In this document: one piece after another, positions 51,972 to 60,812 of the stretch | Numbering within the stretch: position 1 is the first letter of the stretch | How the letters are laid out: each line of letters starts with the position of its first letter | Assembly (NCBI GenBank): GCA_965222215.1 | Contig: OZ244931.1 | Span: 3,410,001 to 3,474,000 of the forward strand | Direction of reading: 5' to 3' | Source: JABJAG01 sp965222215 | GTDB lineage: Bacteria; Pseudomonadota; Alphaproteobacteria; UBA6615 | DNA: 64,000 nt | Made by a program: the position numbers and the translations under genes | The notes under the pieces: generated by a model | Database searches by the model: none | Told to the model about the DNA's origin: nothing | What the model saw: only the letters and a program-made list of their open reading frames with translations

Positions 51972-52835
51972 CTATGCGCCGTGCGCGCGCACCGGCACCG
52001 ACATTTCCCCGACACCCTCGACCCAGGCATGCATGGTATCGCCCGGCGAGACCGGGCCGACGCCTTCCGGGGTACCGGTCATGATGACGTCGCCGGGATA
52101 GAGCGTCATGAAGGACGAGGCGTACTCGATGAGTTTCGCGCAATCGAAGATCAGCAGCTCGGTGTTGGATTTCTGGCGCACCTCGTCGTTCACGCGTATC
52201 TCGAAGTCGAGCTTGTCGGGATCGTCGATCTCGTCCGCTGTGACCAGCCACGGCCCGAGCACCGAATAGCTGTCGATCCCTTTCCGGAGGCTCCGGTCCT
52301 CGGTCCCGCGCACGGTCATGTCGAGGCCGATGGCATACGCCGCCACGTGGGACATGGCATCGTCACGCGAAATGTCGGAGCCGCCGGTCCCGATCACCAT
52401 CGCCAGCTCGACCTCGTGGTCATTGCGCCGATCGGTAAAGCGCAGCGCAACGCCTTCGCTCGGCCCGACGAGCGACGAGTTGGCCTTCATGAACAGACCG
52501 TAGGTATCGATGGTCTTGATGTCCCGGCCGAGGTTGATCTCGTCATCGGCGCGGGATTCCTCAAGATGCTTGTAGTAGTTCACCGGCGCCCCGATGATCT
52601 TGGTCGGGTTCGCGACTGGGCTCTTCAGGGAGACCGAGGCCAGCGGGACCGGGGGCGAATCGTCCGCCGCCGCTTCCAGCGCCGGCTTCAGAACATCGAG
52701 ATGCGCGATCAACGCATCGCCTGCCGGGACGGGCCAGCGCAGGGACGGCAACTGGTCGAGCGCGGCGGTGGCATCGAAGACGTCACCACCGCGAACCAGT
52801 CCCACTTGGTCGTTGTCATATCTGCAAATGCGCAT
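51972..52835 (-). CDS. Fumarylacetoacetate hydrolase (FAH) family protein
   Basis: 287-residue member of the FAH superfamily, which hydrolyses or decarboxylates C-C bonds in ring-cleavage products. The fold begins after a short N-terminal segment (MRICRYDNDQVGLV). Core motifs are KIIGAPVNYYKHLEE, the metal site NDHEVELAMVIGTGGSDIS, IGLDMTVRGTEDRS and IMTGTPEGVGPVSPGDTM. It might complete gentisate catabolism (fumarylpyruvate hydrolase), but it is 3 kb from the dioxygenase and on the other strand. The SDR gene upstream ends 23 bases before its start. Confidence 0.88.
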   Translation of the reverse strand: MRICRYDNDQVGLVRGGDVFDATAALDQLPSLRWPVPAGDALIAHLDVLKPALEAAADDSPPVPLASVSLKSPVANPTKIIGAPVNYYKHLEESRADDEINLGRDIKTIDTYGLFMKANSSLVGPSEGVALRFTDRRNDHEVELAMVIGTGGSDISRDDAMSHVAAYAIGLDMTVRGTEDRSLRKGIDSYSVLGPWLVTADEIDDPDKLDFEIRVNDEVRQKSNTELLIFDCAKLIEYASSFMTLYPGDVIMTGTPEGVGPVSPGDTMHAWVEGVGEMSVPVRAHGA

Positions 52836-52858
52836 AAGCGAATCCTCCAGCGCCCCGG

Positions 52859-53629
52859 TTAGACAAATGCCGCGCCGCCGTCGACGCAAATCGACTGGCC
52901 CGTCATGAAACCAGAAGCAGGCGAGGCGAGATAGAGCAGGGTGCCCACCATGTCCTCGGGTTCCTGCTGCCGCTTGAGCGACTGGTGACCAATGACCGCT
53001 GAGCGGCTCTGGTCGGTGCGGCCCGCATTATCGACCTCGGTCTCGATCATGCCCGGCAGTACCGCATTCACGGTCACGTTCGTATCGCCCAGCTCGCGCG
53101 CCATGCAGCGGGTCATTCCGATGAGCGCCGACTTCGATGTGACGTAGTGGGAGAAACCCGGAATACCGAGCGGCACCGTGGAGGAGGAGATGTTGATGAT
53201 CCGGCCGCCACCGGCTTCGCGCATCGGCCCGGCCACGGCGGTCGCGCAGATGAAACAGCCGGTGATGTTCACGTCCATCACCGCGCGCCATTCCTCCAGG
53301 TCGATTTCCCAGAAGGGCTGCCGCCCGAGCTTTACGAAGATCGCGGCGTTGTTGATGAGGCAGTCGATCTTGCCGAAGCGCTCCAGCGTCGTGTCGACCA
53401 TCGCCTTCACCGACACCGGATCGGTGACGTCCGTCCGCACCGCGAGCGCGTCGCCACCCCCGGCAACGATCTCGGCCGCGACCGCTTCCCCGTTGGCGCC
53501 ATTGAGTTCCGCAATCACCGGAACCGCACCATGCGCGGCAAAGTGCTTCGCGTAGGCGCGGCCGATTCCCTGCCCCGCCCCGGTGATGATGACGACATGC
53601 CCTTCGACGGACGACGAAACTTCAGCCAT
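52859..53629 (-). CDS. SDR-family oxidoreductase
   Basis: 256-residue classical short-chain dehydrogenase. Nucleotide-binding motif TGAGQGIG is at 16-23. NNAA takes the place of NNAG (in DCLINNAAIFVK). The catalytic residues are Ser in NISSSTVPLG and Tyr and Lys in FSHYVTSKSA. VNAVLPGMIETE and the C-terminal GFMTGQSICVDGGAAFV are typical. It probably reduces or oxidises a carbonyl or alcohol with NAD(P). Likely co-transcribed with the FAH gene downstream. Substrate unknown. Confidence 0.9.
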   Translation of the reverse strand: MAEVSSSVEGHVVIITGAGQGIGRAYAKHFAAHGAVPVIAELNGANGEAVAAEIVAGGGDALAVRTDVTDPVSVKAMVDTTLERFGKIDCLINNAAIFVKLGRQPFWEIDLEEWRAVMDVNITGCFICATAVAGPMREAGGGRIINISSSTVPLGIPGFSHYVTSKSALIGMTRCMARELGDTNVTVNAVLPGMIETEVDNAGRTDQSRSAVIGHQSLKRQQEPEDMVGTLLYLASPASGFMTGQSICVDGGAAFV

Positions 53630-53692
53630 GCGGCTTGCTCCCGGCAACAATTCAAGCTGCCGGGAGTGTAGCGCGTCGATCCGCGAAAAGGA

Positions 53693-54298
53693 CTAGCTGC
53701 TTGCCGGGTTCAACGGCGCGGTGGAAAACAGCACGCCGAAGGCCTTGCACCAGACCACGACGCTGCCGAAATCGCTCACGTCCAGCCCGGCGGGCACCAT
53801 GTAGTTCTGGTTGCCGATATTGCCCTTGAGCGCGCCGAGATCGACGTAGTTGTCCTCGGTCACGTCCGAGGATTCGACCGGCCCCGGATGCCTGACGAAG
53901 AACAGGTGCAGGTCGGGCCCGTTGGTGACATCGAGATTCTCCAGCCGCACGACGTGCTGGCCATCCGCCAGGCGGTACACACCGGCGTCGCCGCTACCCT
54001 TGTGGAGCGCGTCGGCGTCGCGGAATGCGCCGCTGCTGACAATGACAGGCCCCGTCATGGCATCGCGGGGATCGTCCATCGCCTTGTCGGGCATCGCACG
54101 CGCGGCTTCCAGGACCTCATCTGCCATGGCGGCCTTCTTGTCGTCCGGCATCTCGGACAGGGCCTGTGGCGACGGGACGCCGGGGAACTGTTCGTCCACC
54201 ACCTCGTCGATAAACAGGGGCGAGATCAGGACCCACGCCGCCACCGCGCCGACCACGATCACAACGGCACCGCTGCCGAGAAGAAGACTACGTTTCAT
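53693..54298 (-). CDS. DM13-domain membrane-anchored protein
   Basis: 201-residue protein with an N-terminal anchor or signal helix (SLLLGSGAVVIVVGAVAAWV) and a C-terminal DM13 domain, seen as GSGDAGVYRLADGQHVVRLE, NGPDLHLFFVRHPGPVESSD, and SDFGSVVVWCKAFGVLFSTA with one conserved cysteine. DM13 domains are proposed to take part in redox or electron-transfer reactions at the cell surface. The neighbouring PQQ-type sugar dehydrogenase is exported as well and lies on the same strand upstream. Confidence 0.82.
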   Translation of the reverse strand: MKRSLLLGSGAVVIVVGAVAAWVLISPLFIDEVVDEQFPGVPSPQALSEMPDDKKAAMADEVLEAARAMPDKAMDDPRDAMTGPVIVSSGAFRDADALHKGSGDAGVYRLADGQHVVRLENLDVTNGPDLHLFFVRHPGPVESSDVTEDNYVDLGALKGNIGNQNYMVPAGLDVSDFGSVVVWCKAFGVLFSTAPLNPASS

Positions 54299-54415
54299 AG
54301 GAGAGGGCCTTTCGCTGCCATGTCCGTCAGGGTTCGCGTTCAGAGTGACGCGCGTATGCCCGGAAGAACACGCCGTCGACGGCAACTATTCCATGCTTGC
54401 CGGGAACAGCAGGCG

Positions 54416-55537
54416 TCAACCGGCCGGCTTCAAGCGCACCAGGCTGCCGTCGCTTTCGTCCGTGAGGAGATAGATCAGGCCGTCCGGGCCCTGGCGCACG
54501 TCGCGCACACGTCCGAACACATCTTCGAGAAGCCGCTCTTCGGACAGGACGCGCGTGCCGTCCATGTCGAGCCGGGCGAGATACTGGAACTTGAGCGATC
54601 CGACGAACAGGTCACCGCGCCATTGAGGAAAAGCGTCGCCAGTATAGAACGCCATCCCCGACGGGGCGATGGAGGGCGTCCAGTGGTGCAACGGCGGTTC
54701 CATGCCCGGCTTGCTCGTCCCCTCACCGATGGTGAAACCGGCATAGCTGCGCCCGAAGGTCACGACGGGCCAGCCATAGTTCGCGCCCGGCTTGAGCAGA
54801 TTGATCTCGTCGCCGCCCTGCGGGCCGTGCTCGTGAACCCAGACCTCGCCGCGGTCCGGATGGACCGCCATGCCCTGGGGATTGCGATGACCGTAGCTGA
54901 ATGTGGACGGGGGAACGCCGGTCCGGCCGACGAAAGGGTTGTCGCCCGGAACCGAGCCGTCGTCGTTCAGGCGGACGACAGTGCCGTTGTGGTTCGAAGG
55001 GTCCTGTGCCTCGTCTGCCTCCCCGCGCTCGCCGATCGAGACATACAGCTTCCCGTCAGGTCCGAAGGACATGCGGGATCCAAAGTGGCGCCCGCCCGAT
55101 GCCGGATTGTCGGCCACGAAAATCGTCTCGCCATCGCCGAGCGCCTCGCCCTCCAGCCGCGCGCGGAACAGCGCCGTCTTTGCACCGGCGTCGTCGGGCA
55201 TGGCGTAGGTCAGGTAGACGAGACGGTTGTCGGCAAAACCGGGATGGATCGCGACATCCAACAACCCGCCCTGCCCCTGGTCATAAACGGCGGGAACACC
55301 GGACAGCGGCTGAGAGACCGTGCCATCGACGCCGACGACCCGAAGGTTGCCGTCGCGTTCGGTCACGAGCATTCGCCCGTCGGGCAGAAACGCGAGCCCC
55401 CACGGATGTTCGAGATCGTCCGCGACCACGACAGCCTCGAACGCCTGCCCGTTCGACGTGAAGCTCTGCGCCGCCGCCTGTCCGCCGACGGCCACTGCCG
55501 CGCCAAGCATGGCCACGGCCCCAAGAACATGTTTCAT
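54416..55537 (-). CDS. PQQ-dependent sugar dehydrogenase (YliI/Asd-like)
   Basis: 373-residue exported six-bladed beta-propeller of the soluble glucose dehydrogenase/aldose sugar dehydrogenase family. Signal peptide MKHVLGAVAMLGAAVAVGGQ, then HPWGLAFLPDGRMLVTERDG, QGQGGLLDVAIHPGFADN, RMSFGPDGKLYVSIGERGE and YGHRNPQGMAVHP, which contain the residues expected to hold PQQ and calcium. The 55537 start was preferred over in-frame starts further upstream because AAGGA lies about ten bases before it. Confidence 0.9.
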   Translation of the reverse strand: MKHVLGAVAMLGAAVAVGGQAAAQSFTSNGQAFEAVVVADDLEHPWGLAFLPDGRMLVTERDGNLRVVGVDGTVSQPLSGVPAVYDQGQGGLLDVAIHPGFADNRLVYLTYAMPDDAGAKTALFRARLEGEALGDGETIFVADNPASGGRHFGSRMSFGPDGKLYVSIGERGEADEAQDPSNHNGTVVRLNDDGSVPGDNPFVGRTGVPPSTFSYGHRNPQGMAVHPDRGEVWVHEHGPQGGDEINLLKPGANYGWPVVTFGRSYAGFTIGEGTSKPGMEPPLHHWTPSIAPSGMAFYTGDAFPQWRGDLFVGSLKFQYLARLDMDGTRVLSEERLLEDVFGRVRDVRQGPDGLIYLLTDESDGSLVRLKPAG

Positions 55538-55686
55538 TCCGGAAAATTCCTTCATTGCACACATCGACGTGGGGTCGAGAAATGTCGAGCGCAAGGGGCC
55601 GGCATGCGGAACGCACAATTGCGCGAACACAATAAAGTATTAATCTCGCTAAGGTAGTTTACACCGCCTGCAGGTCTGTTGAAGAT

Positions 55687-56118
55687 ATGCCCATGTCATC
55701 CGCCGACGGAACAGCGGTTCTTCTGTGCCTCGTCACGCAGGACAACGACCTCGAACGCACCCTGGCCGACGGCCTCGACGCCGCCGGGCTGGAGAATGAC
55801 ATCCGCCGCATGACCCTGACCGACGCCCCCGATCAACTGGCCGGCAGCGAGATCGCCGATGCGGCCAGCCTGATCCTGCTCGACATGCGCCCTCCGAATA
55901 CTGACGCGCGCGCTTTCCTGGGGGCACTGCAGCGGCAATCGGAGATCACGCCGCCGGTCGTCATCCTGATCGCCGACCGGGACGAGGAAACGAAAGGGCT
56001 CGACGCCCATGCACGCATGATCGCCGGGCGCATCTCCTCGGACACGCCCGCCGAGGACCTCACCCGGCTTGTCGACTATGTGCTGGCGGATAACTGGACG
56101 ATCGAGGATCGTTCGTAA
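55687..56118 (+). CDS. Single-domain receiver-like protein
   Basis: 143-residue protein resembling a CheY-type response-regulator receiver: strand VLLCLVTQDNDLERTLADGL, the candidate phosphoacceptor aspartate in LILLDMRPPNTDARAF, and VVILIADRDEETKG. The usual acidic pair near the N-terminus is replaced by QDND and the conserved switch Thr/Lys are not evident, so phosphorylation is uncertain. No output domain. It lies divergent from the sugar dehydrogenase and converges on the FlaG-like gene. Confidence 0.65.
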   Translation: MPMSSADGTAVLLCLVTQDNDLERTLADGLDAAGLENDIRRMTLTDAPDQLAGSEIADAASLILLDMRPPNTDARAFLGALQRQSEITPPVVILIADRDEETKGLDAHARMIAGRISSDTPAEDLTRLVDYVLADNWTIEDRS

Positions 56119-56132
56119 GCCGGGTATCCCGG

Positions 56133-56486
56133 TCAGGCCTTCAGACTGACGCCGGACCCGGCAAGCGCGCCCGCGGTCGCAAAGGCGATATCGTCGCGGG
56201 GAATTCGCTGGATCACGTCGCCGGTCGCCGTATTGAGCAGCTCGAGATAGACTCGGCGCTTCTCCTGGTCGAAATTCAGGCGGTAGCCCTCCGAGGAACC
56301 GGCAATCTCCTTGCCGGTATCCGGGCTTTCCTGCTTCTCGGGCTCAGCGGCGCGCGGCTCCAGGGGATCGCGCTCACGCGGCGCCGCCGTCGCGGGTGTA
56401 ACCTCGGGAATGGCCCGGCCGGACACCGCCTCCGCCCGCACAGACGAAGAAGCGGATCGATCGAAATTTGTCGTAACTGGTTGCAT
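56133..56486 (-). CDS. FlaG-like protein
   Basis: 117-residue protein with a Pro/Ala/Glu-rich, probably disordered N-terminal half and a C-terminal module RLNFDQEKRRVYLELLNTAT with GDVIQRIPRDDIAF. This matches the flagellar FlaG pattern (sequence like KVIDKETGEVIRQIP). FlaG influences flagellar filament length in some bacteria. No other flagellar gene is in the window, so the role is inferred only from similarity. Confidence 0.6.
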   Translation of the reverse strand: MQPVTTNFDRSASSSVRAEAVSGRAIPEVTPATAAPRERDPLEPRAAEPEKQESPDTGKEIAGSSEGYRLNFDQEKRRVYLELLNTATGDVIQRIPRDDIAFATAGALAGSGVSLKA

Positions 56487-56590
56487 GACCCTCCCTCCGT
56501 GGCTTGACGAAAGATCACGGTCATCATCCGGATATCGGGAGGGAATTCAATTAGTGTCGCGTCAACTTTGGCGCAAATTTGCCGCGAATT

Positions 56591-58330
56591 TTATGCAGAT
56601 GCCCTCTGCGACACCCAGGCCTCGACGTCACGCGCCGATTGCGGGCGGGCGATATGAAACCCCTGCAGAAGGTCCGCGCCGAGCGTACGAAGGCACTCCA
56701 TCTGCCGTTCGGTCTCGATTCCCTCCGCCACGACCTCGAGCCCGAAGGAGCGTCCGATTTCCACCACGGCCTTCACGATCGGCGGCGCAGCCTCCTCGGC
56801 TTCGATCTCCTTGATGAAGCTCCGGTCGATCTTCAACTTGTCGACGGGCAGGTGGCGAAGCACCTTCAGCGCCGTATACCCCGTCCCGAAATCGTCGATC
56901 GATACCCGGATGCCCATTTCGCGGACCCGCTTGAGAAGCTGACGGCTGCCCTCGAGGTTCGGGATCATCACGGATTCGGTGATCTCCAGTTCCAGAAGCT
57001 CGGGCGCAAGGCCTGTTTCGGCGAGCGACAACTGGATGGTCGACAACAGGTTGGGCATGGCCAGCTGCGCGGCCGATAGATTGATCGCCACCGGCACGGG
57101 CCGGGGACCCTCCGCCGCCCAACGCGCCGCGGTCCGGCAGGCATCGTACAACACCCACTCCCCCAGCGGTCCGATGAGGCTGGACGTCTCCGCGATCTCG
57201 ATGAACGAACCGGGGTATTTGACACCATCGGAATGGTCCCAGCGCACCAGCGCTTCCAGAGACGCGACATCGCCCGTGCGCGCGTCCACGATCGGCTGGT
57301 ACTCTAGGAACAGCTCATCGTTCGCGATGGCATGGTGAAGGTCGCTTTCGGTGCGGCGGCGCGCCTTGGCCGCGAGGTCCATGTCGACATCGAACATGAT
57401 GTATCGGTTGCGGCCCTCCTCCTTCGCGCGATACAGCGCCATGTCCGCATTCATCAGAAGCTGGTCGGCATCGCCCACATCGTTCGGATAGGTCGTCACG
57501 CCGACGCTGATGCCGACATGTACCACGTGACCGCTGAGATCGAACGGCCGGGCCATCGCCGCGAGCACCTTTTCGGCGAGATATCCGGCGCCGTCCTCGT
57601 GCTTCAGATGCGTCGCCACGATCGCGAACTCGTCGCCGCCCATGCGCGCGATCACGTCCGTGACACGGCAGCAGTCGGAAAGGCGCCGGCCGACCTCGCG
57701 CAGGAGCGCATCGCCGACGGGATGGCCGAGCGAGTCATTCACGTGCTTGAACCGGTCGAGATCGAGGAAAAGAACCGCGAGCATGTGGTCGGTCCGGTCC
57801 GCGACCGCCAGCGCCGATCCGAGCTTCTCGGAAAATCCGACGCGATTGTAGAGGCCGGTCAGGTCGTCCCGCTCGACGAGGGAGGCCAGGTGCCGCTCGT
57901 TGCGTTTCTGTTCAATGGCGTAGCGGAATGTGCGGTCGAGAAGCTGGCTGTCGAATCGCGCCTTCTCGAGAAAATCAGACGCGCCCGCCCGCATGGCGGC
58001 AACGTCGATTTCATGATCGGCCTGTCCCGTCAGCAGAACAGTCGGCAGGTTGGGATGAGAGCCGGCCAGATGGGCGATCAGGTCCAGGCCGGATTCCATA
58101 CCGATCTGGTAATCGACCAGGCAGATATGCGGGGCGAGACGGTCCACGGCCGCGATCGCGTCGGCATAGTTGCGCTCCCAGACGACCTCGTAGGAGGTAT
58201 CGGTGGCATGATCGAGCAACGAGCGGATGAGATAGAAATCGCCCTCATTGTCGTCCACGACGAGAACGCGCACGGCCGGCCGGGCGGCGGTGTCGTCTTC
58301 CTGGTTTTCGTATGCTTCGGCGAAGGCCAT
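56591..58330 (-). CDS. Receiver-GGDEF-EAL bifunctional c-di-GMP protein
   Basis: 579-residue response regulator. The receiver (about 20-140) has Asp73 as phosphoacceptor in CLVDYQIGMESG. The GGDEF domain has the intact active site GGDEF at 231-235, and RxxD (222-225), five residues upstream, is the product-inhibition site. The EAL domain begins near 330 with EAL at 359-361 and DDFGTGYTALKVL intact, so both synthesis and degradation of cyclic di-GMP look possible. It lies downstream of the receiver-PAS kinase gene on the same strand, a plausible phosphorelay partner. Confidence 0.95.
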   Translation of the reverse strand: MAFAEAYENQEDDTAARPAVRVLVVDDNEGDFYLIRSLLDHATDTSYEVVWERNYADAIAAVDRLAPHICLVDYQIGMESGLDLIAHLAGSHPNLPTVLLTGQADHEIDVAAMRAGASDFLEKARFDSQLLDRTFRYAIEQKRNERHLASLVERDDLTGLYNRVGFSEKLGSALAVADRTDHMLAVLFLDLDRFKHVNDSLGHPVGDALLREVGRRLSDCCRVTDVIARMGGDEFAIVATHLKHEDGAGYLAEKVLAAMARPFDLSGHVVHVGISVGVTTYPNDVGDADQLLMNADMALYRAKEEGRNRYIMFDVDMDLAAKARRRTESDLHHAIANDELFLEYQPIVDARTGDVASLEALVRWDHSDGVKYPGSFIEIAETSSLIGPLGEWVLYDACRTAARWAAEGPRPVPVAINLSAAQLAMPNLLSTIQLSLAETGLAPELLELEITESVMIPNLEGSRQLLKRVREMGIRVSIDDFGTGYTALKVLRHLPVDKLKIDRSFIKEIEAEEAAPPIVKAVVEIGRSFGLEVVAEGIETERQMECLRTLGADLLQGFHIARPQSARDVEAWVSQRASA

Positions 58331-58422
58331 TCAGGATCCGGCGACAAACTTCAAGAGCCTGAAACTCTAGCGAACAGCCGTTGAGACTTCCTTAAGCCGG
58401 CGCCCGAAAGCGTTGAAACCCG

Positions 58423-59991
58423 CTAAACGGCGCTCGCCCGTTCGACCTCTTCGGGAACAGCGCACACACGGTTGCCCGGCAGCACCATCGTGACCGTCGT
58501 GCCGTCACCCGGCGTGCTGTGCAAGCGCACGAAGCCGCCATGGAGTTCGACGAGGCGCTTGCTCAACGCCAGCCCGAGGCCCGTCCCCTGGCCGTCGCGC
58601 TTCCTGTAGGATTCGCCGACCTGCGTATAGGCCGTGAACAACCGCGGAATTTCCGTCGGGTCGATCCCGATCCCGCTGTCCTCGACATCGATTGCGACCG
58701 ATCCGAGGGACGCGGGGCGAATACGAACCTCGATCCGGCCGCCCTCGGGCGTAAACTTGATGGCGTTCGCCAACAGGTTCACGACCACCTGGGTGATCTG
58801 CCGCTCACCGGCGATCACCTCACAGCTGTCCACCACCGGCAGCACATCGAGCGTGTGCGCCTTCGCGTCGGCCTGGGGCGCCACAAGCCGGACGGCGTCC
58901 CGTACCGCCTCGACCAGATCGAAGCGGCTCTCCACGATCTCGTAGCTGCCCGCTTCGGCCTTGGAGAGGTCCAGCAGGTCGTTGATGAGCGACAGCAGAT
59001 GCTGGCCGGAATAATGGACATCGCCCGCATAGTCCCGGTAGCGCTCGTTGCCGACGCTGCCGAACTGTTCGTTCTTGATGATTTCGGAAAACCCGATGAT
59101 CGAATTCAGCGGCGTACGCAGCTCGTGGCTCATGTTCGCCAGGAAACGCGATTTCATCTCGCTGGCGGTTTCCGCCGCCTGCTGGGCGATCCGCATCGCG
59201 CGCTCCGCGCGTTTGCGTTCGGTGATATCGCGCAGGGACGCAACCCGGGCAGGCTTGCCGTCCCATTCGGTTTCGACCACCCGGATTTCGGCCGTCCGTT
59301 CCTCACCGGTCCGGTTCACGAGATCGACCTCGACCGGTATGTCCGATTCGATGGGCAGCCCGAAACTGTCGCCGACCATCCTGTGCCAATCGGTATCCAA
59401 GAGGGACTCAGCCGCCGGGTTCACGAACAGGACCGTTCCGTCGAGATCGACAACGACGACAGCATCCGAAAGGTCGCTGATCATTTTCACGAACCGCCGG
59501 TTGGCGAGTTCGAGATGTTCCAAGCTGGTGCGAAGGGCCTGGTGGACGGAATGCCGTTCCAGGCTATGGGAGATCAGACGGTCCAGCGCCGTCGCGGTAA
59601 TCTGGCCTTTCTCCAGGAAATCCTGCGCCCCCATCCGGATCGCTTCCAGCGCCGTCTGGCGGGTGTCCGCGCCGGACAGCACGATGACGGGCAGGCCCCT
59701 GGTATTCTTGAGAATGGCGCCGACCGTGCCCAGCCCTTCGGAATCCGGGAGATCGAGGTCGCTGAAAATGAGCGAAAAATCTTCGCGCTCCACCACTTCG
59801 AGCGCATCCGCAAGCGTCGTCACGGCATGCGTATCCACGCTGACCGACCTGATCTCGTTCAAGAGATGCTCGATCAGCAAAACATCGCCGGGATTGTCCT
59901 CGACTATCAGGATGCGGATTGTGTCGCCGGGTACGCGCAAGCTTTGGTTTCCAATCGTCGGAATTATCCTAAACGGGAAATTAACGGCCAA
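58423..59991 (-). CDS. Receiver-PAS hybrid histidine kinase
   Basis: 522-residue sensor kinase. An N-terminal receiver (about 25-145, phosphoacceptor Asp78 in LIFSDLDLPDSEG) is followed by a PAS domain (about 165-260), then HisKA with the phosphorylated His289 in FLANMSHELRTPLNSIIGF, and an ATPase domain (NLLANAIKFTPEGG, DSGIGIDPTEI, GQGTGLGLALSKRL). No membrane segment. The reversed layout (receiver first) suggests it receives phosphate from another kinase, possibly the multi-PAS kinase upstream. The GGDEF-EAL gene follows 92 bases later. Confidence 0.93.
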   Translation of the reverse strand: MAVNFPFRIIPTIGNQSLRVPGDTIRILIVEDNPGDVLLIEHLLNEIRSVSVDTHAVTTLADALEVVEREDFSLIFSDLDLPDSEGLGTVGAILKNTRGLPVIVLSGADTRQTALEAIRMGAQDFLEKGQITATALDRLISHSLERHSVHQALRTSLEHLELANRRFVKMISDLSDAVVVVDLDGTVLFVNPAAESLLDTDWHRMVGDSFGLPIESDIPVEVDLVNRTGEERTAEIRVVETEWDGKPARVASLRDITERKRAERAMRIAQQAAETASEMKSRFLANMSHELRTPLNSIIGFSEIIKNEQFGSVGNERYRDYAGDVHYSGQHLLSLINDLLDLSKAEAGSYEIVESRFDLVEAVRDAVRLVAPQADAKAHTLDVLPVVDSCEVIAGERQITQVVVNLLANAIKFTPEGGRIEVRIRPASLGSVAIDVEDSGIGIDPTEIPRLFTAYTQVGESYRKRDGQGTGLGLALSKRLVELHGGFVRLHSTPGDGTTVTMVLPGNRVCAVPEEVERASAV

Positions 59992-60027
59992 AGCTTATCG
60001 AAAGGTTAATGGCACACCCTGCTACCG

Positions 60028-60192
60028 CTAGTTCTGGAACAGATCCTCGATCCGTTCCAGCTCGGAATCGGCGATATTCTGCGGGTTCCCGGCCGGGATC
60101 GCCACGACGTTACGGAACTGGTCGCCATAGGAGATGTGATCGAGGCTCTCAATCCCGGAGGCAAGCTTCTCTATTTCCTTGAGTTCGGACAT
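60028..60192 (-). pseudogene. Short ORF resembling the N-terminus of KaiC (possible deletion remnant)
   Basis: 54-codon frame reading MSELKEIEKLASGIESLDHI and SYGDQFRNVV..., with a strong AAAGGAGGG Shine-Dalgarno sequence. The first 23 residues resemble the start of KaiC (KLxTGIxGFDxIxxGGLPKG), but the sequence diverges exactly where the Walker A loop should follow and ends after 31 more residues (NPQNIADSELERIEDLFQN). The position directly after kaiB is where kaiC normally lies. I interpret it as an internally deleted kaiC; it may still be translated as a small peptide. Confidence 0.5.
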
Positions 60193-60253
60193 GCTTTTCC
60201 CCGCCCTCCTTTGAACTGTGGCGTTCGGTTGCTCGGGAGCGAACCGCTTCTGA

Positions 60254-60541
60254 TCAGGAACCCGAGATATCGAGCCCGACCAGCACCTTTTCCTTGTCGC
60301 TCAGGTCGCCGACGATGCGGCGAATGGGAGGCGGGAAGTCCTTGATCACGGTCGGCGTCGCGAGAACTTTTCTGCGTTCGGCCTCGTCCGGATCGTCCAG
60401 CACGTCGACCACTTTAACCTTGTATCGGCGCTCGGGATCGGAGTCGCAAACGGATTGCAATGCCTCGATGGCGCGGGTCGCACGAACTGTCTGCCCGGTT
60501 ACGAATATTGTCAGAACAACTGGTTCTCCGTTGTCTGTCAT
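60254..60541 (-). CDS. kaiB: KaiB-family protein
   Basis: 95-residue protein of the KaiB/thioredoxin-like fold, matching full family length. Landmarks are LTIFVTGQTVRATRAIEALQ, YKVKVVDVLDDPDEAERRKV, the LATPTVIKDFPPPIRRIVGD motif and SDKEKVLVGLDI, all nearly identical to cyanobacterial KaiB patterns. In cyanobacteria KaiB binds phosphorylated KaiC and SasA-type kinases. In proteobacteria, KaiB/KaiC pairs with PAS kinases are linked to stress or timing functions. The ATG at 60541 gives the family-like N-terminus; an upstream frame (to 60613) overlaps the response-regulator remnant. No intact kaiC is in the window. Confidence 0.93.
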   Translation of the reverse strand: MTDNGEPVVLTIFVTGQTVRATRAIEALQSVCDSDPERRYKVKVVDVLDDPDEAERRKVLATPTVIKDFPPPIRRIVGDLSDKEKVLVGLDISGS

Positions 60542-60626
60542 GATGGGTTTGCCCCGGTTCGGATGGATGCGCTCCACGATGGTACACAGCATATCTAAGG
60601 TAGTATTCTGCAATATGCTCCAAAAC

Positions 60627-60776
60627 CTCCACGAGCATCAACCGCGCCGCGCCGAGAGTCGGCACGTGATTCGTGTGGAACGATGAAATGCTGTCGAAGT
60701 TCAGTGTCTCGCGCACCAGCAGCGCATCGGCCGGGTTGTCCTCGACCAATAACACTTTCAGTTCCCGAGGTTGCAT
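60627..60776 (-). pseudogene. Truncated response-regulator receiver (remnant)
   Basis: The frame from ATG 60776 encodes a typical receiver start (LKVLLVEDNPADALLVRETL) for about 50 residues, then loses all receiver character before the phosphoacceptor strand. The open frame continues without similarity to 60414, overlapping kaiB in another frame. It looks like a receiver gene whose 3' two-thirds were deleted. It lies between the intact regulator at 60813 and kaiB. Confidence 0.6.
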
Positions 60777-60812
60777 TGTCGCAACTTCTTATGTGGCGGA
60801 GATGTATTCGGA

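Noticed and set aside
60254..60613. Longer KaiB start at 60613
   Set aside because: The 24 extra residues show no KaiB similarity and lie in the region of the response-regulator remnant; ATG 60541 gives the usual KaiB length.
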